Below, piece after piece: positions 47,678 through 59,600 of a stretch of 64,000 bases of DNA; the stretch's first letter is position 1; each line of letters starts with the position of its first letter. The translations under genes and the position numbers were made by a program. The stretch comes from Euptelea pleiosperma (lineage: Eukaryota; Streptophyta; Magnoliopsida; Ranunculales; Eupteleaceae), in NCBI GenBank assembly GCA_035048495.1, contig CM068546.1, positions 37,342,674 through 37,406,673 of the forward strand, read 5' to 3'. Below the pieces are notes generated by a model. The model made no database searches. It saw nothing but the letters and a program-made list of their open reading frames with translations, and had not been told where the DNA came from.

Positions 47678-50600
47678 ATGGCTTCATCAAGAGGCAAAGC
47701 AGCCAATGTCCAACAAACCCACTCCTCAGGCGCAAGCAACATCAGAGCCCACCAAGCAGACTCTATGAGTAAAGCCATTGCTCAGTACACCGTCGACGCC
47801 CGTCTCCACGCAGCCTTCGAACAGTCTGGCGAGTCCGGTAAGTCCTTCAACTACTCCGAATCCATTAAAACCACCACACAATCGGTCCCTGAACAACAAA
47901 TCACAGCTTACTTGTCGAAAATTCAACGTGGCGGCTACATCCAGCCCTTCGGATGTATGCTTGCTGTCCACGAAACCACCTTCCGAGTCATCGCACACAG
48001 CGAAAACGCCACAGAAATGCTAGACCTCACCCCACAATCTGTACCCACTCTCGAAAGACCGGAGACCCTCACAGTCGGTACTGACGTTCGGACACTTTTC
48101 ACCCCTTCGACCACAATTCTGATCGAAAAGGCCTTCGGTGCTCGTGAAATTACATTATTGAACCCTCTTTGGATCCATTCGAAGAATTCTGGAAAACCAT
48201 TTTATGCGATCTTGCATAGAATTGACGTGGGAATTGTAATTGATTTAGAGCCGGCAAAGACAGAGGACCCCGCCTTGTCAATTGCTGGAGCGGTGCAATC
48301 ACAGAAGCTCGCTGTCCGTGCAATTTCACGGTTGCAATCACTCCCTGGTGGGGATATTAAGCTTTTGTGTGATATGGTGGTTGAGCATGTCCGGGAGCTT
48401 ACCAGGTATGACCGGGTTATGGTGTATAAGTTCCATGAGGATGAGCATGGTGAGGTTGTGGCTGAGAGCAAGCGTTCCGACTTGGAACCGTATATCGGAC
48501 TACATTATCCTGCCACTGATATACCCCAGGCCTCAAGATTCTTGTTCAAGCAGAATCGGGTTAGGATGATAGTCGATTGCAATGCCACACCCGTTCAGGT
48601 AATTCAGGAAGAAGATCTTATGCAGCCTCTATGCTTAGTTGGTTCAACTCTCCGTGCCCCACATGGGTGCCACGCCCAGTACATGGCTAACATGGGCTCA
48701 ATTGCCTCATTAGCAATGGCAGTGATCATCAATGGGAATGAGGAGGAGGGTACCAGTGGGCGTAACTCGATGAGGCTATGGGGCCTTGTTGTCTGCCACC
48801 ACACATCATCACGATGCATCCCGTTCCCCCTCCGTTATGCTTGCGAGTTCCTTATGCAGGCCTTTGGGCTTCAATTGAACATGGAATTGCAACTGGCATC
48901 CCAATTGTCAGAGAAACACGTTCTACGGACCCAGACTCTCCTGTGTGACATGCTCCTTCGGGACTCCCCGACTGGGATTGTCAGTCAGAGTCCTAGTATT
49001 ATGGACCTCGTGAAGTGCGATGGGGCTGCACTCTACTACCAAGGGAAATACAACCCAATCGGTGTCACCCCGACTGAAGCCCAGATAAAGGATATTGTGG
49101 ACTGGTTGTTGGTTTACCATGGGGATTCAACAGGGTTGAGTACAGACACCTTGGCTGATGCCGGGTACCCTGGGGCGGCCTCGCTTGGTGATGCAGTTTG
49201 CGGGATGGCTGTGGCTTATATCACCTCAAGGGACTTCTTGTTCTGGTTCCGATCCCATACGGCGAAAGAGATGAAGTGGGGAGGGGCGAAGCATCACCCC
49301 AAAGACAAGGATGATGGGCAGAGGATGCATCCACGTTCTTCGTTTAAGGCATTCTTGGAAGTGGTTAAGAGCCGGAGCTTGCCGTGGGAGAATGCAGAGA
49401 TGGATGCAATCCACTCATTGCAGCTTATACTGCGAGACTCCTTTAGGGATGCTGAAGGTAGAAACTCTAAGGCTGTGATCAATGCCCAGCTTGGGGATTT
49501 GGAGTTGCAAGGGATTAACGAGCTTAGCTCTGTTGCGCGAGAGATGGTTAGGCTGATAGAGACTGCAACAGTTCCCATTTTTGCTGTAGATTCTGATGGC
49601 CGCATAAATGGGTGGAATGCAAAGGTTGCAGAGTTGACAGGGCTCTCCGTTGAGGAAGCTATGGGAAAGTCGCTAGTTCATGACCTTGTTTATAAGGAAT
49701 CTGCGGAGGTTGCTGACAAGCTTCTTTACCGTGCTTTAAGAGGTAATACTCCTTACATGTCTAATTGTGTGGTCCTGCTAGATCTTGAAGATTGTTAATA
49801 AAATAATGCTAATTGTGAATACCTTTTGCAGTTCAGTTTATGTTTGGATGGAACCAAGTAAATGTTTTAAGGCTCTTGAACCTATGTTATGAGGAACCAT
49901 GGTGTATCACCCATGCTGCCTTCATCATCATCATCGTAGGCCTTATCCCAACCAGTGTTTTTAAACGCTAAGGCGTGAGGCGAGGCGCTTCACTAGCCAA
50001 AGCCTTGAGGCGTAAGCCTCACATGCACACATTTTTTAGGTATATAAATATTTAAATAAATAAATATAAGTAGCAAAAATTATGTCTGATTTTTTTCTTC
50101 TGATTTTCAGCGAGTATAAATAGATAATTAAATACAGAATTGAAAAATCAAAAAAGTAAAACTACTAAACAAATAATTAATTATCTTAAATAACAGTATA
50201 AACAAACATAATATCTTATGTATTTAAATATTTGTTCATTAGATATTGTAAACGAGAAAAGAGATCTAGAACTCAGAAATGATGGTTAACCCTCTTTATT
50301 GATGATAATCACTTTAAAACACAAAGCAACATGCCCGAAAGCAAATTAAAGAGGAATCCAAGACATCTGAGTTCAGAGTTCTGCGGACTAAGCGATTGTA
50401 AAGACCACAAAGAAGGAAGATAAAGAAGAGAGGCTCAGAAAAGGCACAATGTAGAAGATCAGGGTCACACCTTGGCTCAGGTCTCCTCTCCTTAACCTTC
50501 TACCTCTTCCTCTATTTATAGTGGTGAGTGGAAGGTTAAGAGGGCACGATTGTAATAAATGTGTCTATTTTTATCGTGTGCCCGTATCGTGCCACGTAGA

Positions 50601-53600
50601 TCAGAGGTGGCACCATCGTATTTGATTACGACCCCTTGATCGAACATGTGGCATATTTTGGTGCCCTTGTGCAACCCAGATGATGGTCGACCAAGCGAGT
50701 ATCCCGTTCCCACATATTTTAGCGGTTTTTGCGAACATGATTGCCTCAGATCGACCTCTTATACACTTGTGTCGATATTCGGGGTCGCCTCGGGTGGATT
50801 TTGGTCTTGGCTTTGGTGTGTTGATCCTCTTCCACTTGCTCCCCTAGGAACGCGTGGCATCCTTGATCGTGCTCTCTTCATCTTTGATCGAGTATTTCAA
50901 CAACTGTTAGTCCCCAGCGGAGTCGCCAAAATGCAAACAGAGAAAAGAGATCTAGAACTCAGAAATGATGGATTCCTCTTTAATTTGCTTTCAGGCATGT
51001 TGCTTTGTGTTTTAAAGTGATTATCATCAATAAAGAGGGTCAACCATCATTTCTGAGTTCTAGATCTCTTTTCTCCGTTTACAGATATTTAATTATACAG
51101 AAATAAAGGTTTTTGTATAAAAATGTTTTATTCATATTTTGTATAACTATAAAGTATATAACACCTGTTTTTATTTCTTTTTTTTTTTTAGTATCTTCAC
51201 ATTTGTTTTATTTTTTTATGCAAAAAAAAAAGTAACACCGTTGAGGCGTACGCACGTTCTAGGTGCGCCTCCTGGAGTGAGGCTTACGCCTTAGTTGTCC
51301 AAACGCTTTTCCCTTGCGCCTCGAGGGGTTTTTCATTGATTTCGCCCTGAGGTGCGCCCCGAGGCGTACGCCTCGCACACCTTTGAAAACACTGATCCCA
51401 ACTATATGGGGTTGGCTATATGAATTATGTTCCTCCATTGAATTCTGTCTAAAAGCCATGTCTTCCATTAAGGTAAGTTTCTTAAAAATCTCCTCTCGAT
51501 ACCTCAATCAATGTCCTTTATGGCCTTCCCCTCGCTCTTTCAGAAACATCAACTTGCAGGTTCCTTTTCACTAATCTTGTCATCAGACTTCATTGTACGT
51601 GATCAAACTATTTCAATTGACTCTTATATTTTATCACCTAGTGGGACGACTCTTATATCTTCACCCATGTAACATGGGCATGGCACTTTAGGGTTTTTTG
51701 CCATGTCGAACACAAATACTCATGTCGTCTTGACACATCCAGACATGTACGACAGTGTCACCCTTTATTTTAATGAGTGTTTTTGTTAAAATAATGATTT
51801 CTATTAGAGGGGTGGTGTGTTCCATCCTCCATATAATACTTTATTAAGTTGTTAAACATATATAGTTGTTTGATGGTCTTCCCTTGTGTTGCATGGATTC
51901 TTCTAATGGGCAAAGTACCCGTAAAAAATGTGTCGTAGTCCGACACAACACAAATTCTGGTGTGACACTTCCAAATTCCGTTTTGTTTTTCCTTTCCTTA
52001 CTTGCAAGATATTAACTCACATTTTTCATAGGTTATGAGTTCTACCTTTAAAATTGAAATTTTTATGCAACAACAACGTTATCAACTATTATCCTTGTCA
52101 TTATATAAGAAAACAATTACTTTGTTTCACATTATTTAAAGTATACTACTGAGTCCACTAATCGTATATTCAAGGCTCATCAAGTCAGACACTCTGCACT
52201 CGTGAAAATGGTTTTTACTCTCCGGTATTTTTTTCTTATTTTTTATTTAATAAAACTTATAATTTAAATATAACTAAAATATTATATTATAATACATGTG
52301 TATACGTTTCACACTTCTTAAAGGTGCCATGTCAGACACCTCATATATGTGTTGGACACCGACACGTGTCCATGACATTGTTACATTCATGAATTCATTC
52401 ATTTTTTATTTTGTGATTTCCTTGTCATATATATATATATTATGTTTATAAATAATTATTTGTTTTGATGAGTCATATTTGTGCTATACATACAGTATTT
52501 ACTTTTATATATTTTTGAATTTTTAGCTTTTGTATTTTCAAAAAAGAAGCTCACATTGCATTGTAACTTACCTGATTATATCATATATTTTTTTTCACAG
52601 TGGCTGAAATGCACCCCAGTACCTTTCTCTCTCTCTCTCTCTCTCATGTTTGCTGGTTGGGTCTCTTTTTTATCATTACTAAAATGCTTCTTACTTTAAG
52701 AAGAACTAAAATGATTCGTTCGCAGGAGGATTTTCTCCTATTTGTTCCCTAACCTACTAACCACTGAGGAACCCTTTTTATCCTTTTGTTAATCAACAAT
52801 GTGAGTAGTCCATCATGAAATTCAGATTTCTGCAGGTGAAGAAGATAAGAATGTAGAGATAAAGCTGAGGACATTTGGTCCACAACAACTTAACAAAGCT
52901 ATCTTTGTGGTGGTCAATGCCTGCTTTAGCAAAGATTTCATGAACAACATTGTGGGTGTGTGCTTTGTGGGTCAGGATGTTACTGATCAGAAAGTGGTAA
53001 TGGACAAGTTCACCCGCATTCAAGGTGATTACAAGGCTATTGTCCAGAATCCCAACCCTTTGATCCCACCCATATTTGCTTCGGATGAGAATACCTATTG
53101 CTTGGAGTGGAATACGGCTGTGGAAAAACTCACTGGGTGGGCTAGAGAGGACATCCTTGGGAAGATGTTGGTGGGCGAGGTTTTTGGCAGCTGCTGTCGG
53201 CTCAAGGGTGCTGATGCTCTGACAAAATTCATGATTGTCCTGCACAATGCGATAGGGGGGCAGGATACTGACAAATTCCCATTTGCATTCTTTAACCGGA
53301 ATGGAAAATATGTGGAAGTTCTTTTGACAGCTTATAAAAGGGTTAATATGGATGGGCAGATTATTGGGGCCTTCTGTTTCTTGCAGATTGCAAGCCCTGA
53401 ATTGCAGCAATCACTGGAAGTCCAGAGGCAGCAAGAGAAGAAATGCTTTGCTAGGGTGAAGGAGTTGGCCTACATTTGCCAGGAGATAAAGAATCCTCTA
53501 AGTGGAATACAGTTTACTAACTCACTATTGCAGGCTATGGACTTAACAGATGATCAGAAGCAGTTCCTTGAGACTAGTGCGGCTTGTGAGAGGCAGATGA

Positions 53601-56600
53601 TGAAGATTATAAGGGATGTCAATCTGGAGAGCATTGAAGATGGGTGAGTTCTCTCTTAAGTTTAGCACTTTCAGTTGTAAATTTATATGGAAGATCATGA
53701 TCTCTATCCACAATGTTGTTGTGTATTTTTGTGGAGTTGGGGGAATTTGAAGGAGGGGTAGTAGTAGTGAATTGAAATTATTAAGCTCTCTTTTGTTGAT
53801 TAAAGGAACCAAGAACTGTTAAACACAGAAGTTAGTCCTTTCTTGGGTTGATATCTCTCTTTTATTGTGTCCTTTAAAATTCCTGGAAGAAGCCATCTGA
53901 ATCCCATTCTAACTCGTAGCAGCTACAGCCGGCACCCACCAACCTTCTGTTATTTTAAAACAAGTCAATCGGAAATTTGGAATTTATATAAGGCTATAAT
54001 AAATTGAAGGGGAATAATGAGATAATATTGTACCGATGTATTTACAACTATGAGGACTCTGCTACACTGGCAGATGGCTCACTTGCTGGGGATCTAGGCT
54101 GTACCATTTTTCAGCCCCACCTTAGAGACCTTCCAACCCAAAAATCTGTTGGATGATCCAACTAAATGAGTAGGTTTTTTGTATTTCTTATTTGGACTAT
54201 ATGTTCTAACTTTAGTATGTTTTCTAGAGATCCTGTATCGGTAACATTTTTGGTATGAAACTGTTGTGTGATCTTAACCGTATGATATGAGAACACCCTC
54301 TTAGCAAAGGTAGCATCCTCCATCCTCTTTTATTAAATTTTAATGTTGAACTTCCTTTTCTTTTCTTTTATTTTTTCCATTTAATTGGTTCATCCCCGTA
54401 TCCTTGGAGCGGTTCTAAAGAATGTCATATCCATAACATGTTCAGGGCATGGTTCAATGGTGCAAGTTTCATTTTGGATGACTCTGAAAAGTTAGTGGTT
54501 TTGGTCCGAAACCTAGTGAAACCAATGCGAAATGGACGAAACCATATTGGAAAGCTCCGAAAAAATCTGAAAAAAATTTAGACAAATTAGAAACATATAT
54601 ATGCAAAAATTTTTATTAAAAACTACATCATATGACTGATTTAAGGTAAAAAAGAGTGACTTACAGTGCTAGCGGGGTGAATCAAAGTTTATCTTGTAAA
54701 CCTGCATTCAACATACGTAACATGCACACTATTTTGATTTAAACATATGTTGGTTAACTTTTTCTACCTTGAATACATGTGGCCCAATTGGTTTAGGGCT
54801 TTGGCGTTTTGTCAGAATATTATGGGCTCGAATCCCACTAGGTGTGTACGTTTGGAGTGTTTTGGTTATATAATAAGTTGGTTAACAATTTAACATAATG
54901 ACTCATAACTAAGGATACTGTTAAGATCTAGGGTTTCATAGATGAGAGAGAGAAGAATAGTGGGAAAGATGGGATAATCGAATTAGGTGGTATTGCCCTA
55001 ATCGATCCTCTTTTATATTAAAGGCTTAAAGCATAAAAGAAAGGGTAAAGACATTAATACCTTTACAAGTCCCACATATATACCCACATGCATAAACAAT
55101 AATAACTAACACTCCCCCTCAAGCTGGAGAGTATACATCATACATTTCCAGCTTGGAACAAATTAGATCCATACAAGTCTTGGATAGAGCTTTAGTAAAC
55201 ATGTCGGCCAACTGATCTACTGTCTTCATGTACGGGGTCACGATTTTCACCATTCACCACTTTGTCTCTAACAAAGTGGCAATCCATCTCAATATACTTT
55301 GTCCTTTCATGAAACACAGGGTTGAAGGCTATATGAATAGCTGCCTGATTGTCACAATACAATCTCAATGGAGACTCCACACTCACACCCAACTCAAGAA
55401 GGAGATGCCTCAACCAAGTCAACTCACAGCTCGTATGAGTCATTGCTCTGTATTCTGCCTCTGTACTCGATCGTGCTACTACCGATTGCTTCTTACTTCT
55501 TCAGGATACTAGATTTCTACCAAGAACCATACAATAACCTGTAGTGGACCTTCTATCAGAAGGTGAACCATCCCAATCCGCATCAGTATAGACAACCACC
55601 TGAAGGTGACCATGTGACTTGTACAAAAGACCACGGCCAGGAGCTCCTTTCAAGTACCTCACTACACGAACAATGGCATCCCAATGTGGAACACGAGGTG
55701 ATTGCATAAACTGACAACGAAAGATATATCAGGTCTGGTAATAGTTAAATAATTCAGTTTGCCAACCAATCTCCGATATCTACTCGAATCATCATACAGC
55801 TCCCCCTAATCACTTACAAGTTTAGTATTAGGGTCCATGGGTGTATCTACCGGTTTGGATCCCATCAAACCTGTCTCTTCAAGAATATCCATAACATACT
55901 TTCTCTGAGACAGACTAATCCCATGGCTTGACCTTGTAACCTCAATACCCAGGAAATAACGAAGATTCCCTAGTTCTTTAGTGTGGAAATGTCATTGTAG
56001 AAACTGCTTCAACTGTTGAATTCCTTTAGTGTCATCTCCAGTCACTACCATATCATCAACATACACCACTAGCATAATGGTGCCATTGTCTGTTTTCTTC
56101 ACAAAAATCGAATGGTCTGACTGACCTTGCTTCAGTCCAAACTGAACTACTACTTCATCGAGTCTGCCAAACCATGCACGTGGAAACTGCTTCAAACCAT
56201 ATATCGCCTTATTCAGACGACAAATACGACCAGATGACTCCCCCTCAGCAACAAAACCCGGAGGTTGCTCCATATAAACCTCTTCCCGCAGAGTATCATT
56301 CAAGAAGACATTCTTGGCATCAAGTTGATACAACGACCAATGCAAGGAAGCAGCTAAAGAGATCACAGCACGAACTGAGGCAATCTTGGCCATCGGTGAA
56401 AATGTCTCACTGTAATCAGTACTATAAGAATGAGTATACCCTTTCGCAACAAGACGGGCATTCAATCGTTCAATCGACCCATTAGAAAGAAACTTCACAG
56501 TATACATCCAATGACAACCAACCACCTGTTTACCCGAAGGCAAAGAAACTAGATCCCATGTACCCAAAGTTTAAAAAGGCTAGTTCGGGAACTGAGGCGT

Positions 56601-59600
56601 TTTGTCTCGAAAAGGCGAGGCGTAGACCTCATTTAAGCCTCAATTTAAAAAAAAATGCTTAAAAAATTTTTAAAAAAATATAATTAATTCTACAAAAATG
56701 AGAAACAACATATGTGAAAAAATAACTTAAATAAGCAATAAAAGTAATTGAGGTTACAACTTTACCTTAGGAGCAACGCTATCGGAACATTGGCTGAATG
56801 CATGAATGCTAATATCAAATCTTAAAAAACATAAAGCACATAACTAAATTACCAAATCTAAGTAGTTACTAGTTACTATGCTAAGTCCACTATCTAGTGT
56901 CTACTAATAAAATATCAATACTAACAAAGTAACTAGCAAGATAGAGTTCGAAAAGTAGAGCAAGCCTATAATGTAATAAAAGCTAAAATCTAACAAGTCA
57001 ACATATAAACACAAAGTCTAATAACAAGAACACAAATCTAAATCCTATCCTTTTACAACAATTATCAATCTTCTATTCTTCTTCATCCTAATATCATCAT
57101 GATCATCCCATTTAATCTATTCTAAATGGGAAAAACTAGGGATGAAAGGTTAGATTTAGTGTTTCTCCAAAAATAAAGAGCTTTAGATAACAAAATGAAA
57201 CCTTTTAGGTCTTTTTTTTAACATAAATGAATAGTGGGGAGGGTATTTTGGGAAAAAGAATGGAAAAATGTGAAAAAAATTTTAAAAAGGGGTTCAGGGT
57301 TTTAAGTTTTATCATGTAAATCTGAGGCTTAAGCCTCAGTTATGCCTCGAGGCTATAGCCTCGAGTCTTAAGCCTCACTAAACTGAAGCTTAAGCCTCAA
57401 AAAGGTACCTTGAGGCTTAAGCCTCGAGGATATTTTTGGGTGCCGCCTTGAGGCGCGCCTCGAGATGTAAGCCTCAAACGCCTTTTTAAACTATGCATGT
57501 ACCATTGGAATGAAGGGCCTCTATCTCATCAACCATGGTTGCACGCCAACCAGGAGAAGAAAGAGATTCCTGGACATTTGTAGGAACATATATTGAAGAA
57601 ACAGAGGTAACAAATGTACGATAGGAATGAGACAAAATCAAAACTCACAAAGTTAGAAAGAGGATGTTGTGTACAAGAACGAATACTTTTCTGTAAAGCA
57701 ATAGGAAGATCAGAAGAAGATGGCTCAGGCAAAATTGGACCTGACAACGGTGAAGTAGATGGTGGATGACTAGAGTCTGGGGAAGAGGAAACAAATTGCT
57801 TACGGCGAGCATAAGTACAGAGAGGTGGCACTATTGAAGTGGACACATCAAACTCCTGCAAACAAGAACTACCAATCTCAATTGGATGCGAAAACGGGTG
57901 AGAGTCAAACTCTACAAGAGGACACGCATCAAAAAAGAAAGGGACATGCTCAAAAAATGTATCAGGACAAACAAACTTCTTACAAACAAGGTCAAAGCAC
58001 TGATAGCCTTGGAGTCTGAGAGTAACCCAAGAAAACACACTTAACTACTCAAGGATCAAGCTTATCAGTGTCCGGAGCCAACCGTTGAACAAAGCAGACA
58101 CATCCAAAAATGCGAGGAGGAAGAGAGAATAAAGAACTACCAGGAAATAAAATAGAACATGGAGACTGACCATCAAGAACAGACATAGGCACGCGATTAA
58201 TGAGATGACATGCGGTAAGAACAGCATCACTCCAGTATACCTTTGGGACTTTCATCTCGAATAACAAAGCCCGAACAACCTCAAGAAGATGACGCATCTT
58301 CCGTTCAGCCACACCATTTTGTTGTGAGGTGTGGGAACATGAAGTCTGATGAACAATACCTTGAGATGCTACGTACGACCGAAATGGCAATGAGTCATAT
58401 TCTTTAGTATTATCAGAACGAAGCACTTGAATAGGCACACCAAATTGAGTTTTAATCTCAGCATAAAACAATTGAAAATAGAGAATAACTCAGATCTATC
58501 TTTCATTAAATATAACCAAGTCATGCGAGACAAGTCATCTACAAAAGTAACAAAATATTTAAATCCATTACGAGAAGTAACTCGAATGGGTCCCCAAACA
58601 TCTGAATAAACTAAAACAAAATGTTTAACTACCCGAGGAGCAATCCTAGACGGAAATGAAATTCTATAATGTTTACCCAGCTCACAAGACTCACAATCTA
58701 AACTAGACACACTACTTAAGGAATAAACCATCAACTTCAAAGAGCGCAGAGAGGGATGTCCTAGTCGACAATGCCACTAGTGTGGAGTGAGCGAGGATGT
58801 TTGGAATGCTGCAGTCTCCCCCTCACCATCAAGATAATATAGGCCACCTGACTCATGTCCTCCACCAATCCTCTTCTTCGTTTTGAGATCCTAAAAAACA
58901 CAACATGAAGGATAAAATGTAACTGAACAATTCAAAGCTTTTGTAATCTTACTAACAGACATAAGGCTGAAAGGAAATTTAGGCACATACAAGACAGAAG
59001 ATAAGGAAAACAAATTACTAGGAAAAGCTTGACCTAGGCCAGACACTTTAGATGTCGTGCCATCTGCCAAAGTCACATACTGAGAAGGAGAAGAAATGTA
59101 TTGAATCGAAGAAAGCACACCTAGAGTCCCGGTCATGTGATCTGAGGCTCCAGAGTCAATAACCCACAAGAATGGAGACCCAATTACCTGAGATGCAAGA
59201 CATGCATTACCTGAGTGCGCAAGGGTGGCGGTATTAGAAGACGTGGCAATAGATTGTTGCGGTTGGATGAGCCTAGAGTAATCTTCATGCGACATAGTCA
59301 CCACCTCCGAATTAGTCATAAGTGGCTGAGTGGGTGTAGCAGATACAGATCCAGGAGCAAAACTCTCACTCTCACTATAGGATGCATGGTTCTCCCAATT
59401 GGTAGGTTTGCCATGCATCCCAACAACAATTGACGGTGTGACCATCCTTACGATAGTGAGTACACTTACGAGGTCCACCATGACCTTGTCCACGACCACC
59501 AACTGAATCTTGGTCTCCACGGCCACCTCTACCACCACCATGGCCACGTCTACGACTACCACAACCACCAAAAATTACAAGATCAGATTTTTCTCCAGTA

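Larger units (their letters stand above)
49926..51660. repeat. Dispersed repeat 'catcat...ccttatcccaac', copy 3, split by a hAT insertion
   Basis: The left piece 49926-49952 (catcatcatcatcgtaggcc ttatcccaac) resumes at 51395 (atcccaactatatggggttg) and runs on with gaattctgtct, gtttcttaaaaatctcctct and cttcattgtacgtgatcaaa. The split at atcccaac is the TSD of the inserted element. Confidence 0.75.

Noticed and set aside
47488..47778. Minus-strand frame over the PHYB leader
   Set aside because: Generated by the GAGGTGA array and the purine-rich leader (Leu/Ser/His runs); it is the shadow of the PHYB start.
53470..53520. Loss of the histidine in the PHYB kinase-like H-box as a defect
   Set aside because: Plant phyB orthologues such as Arabidopsis also lack it, so this is normal for the family.
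54775..54850. A working tRNA gene
   Set aside because: Box-like motifs are present but the acceptor and anticodon stems do not pair, so I list it only as a SINE-like fragment.
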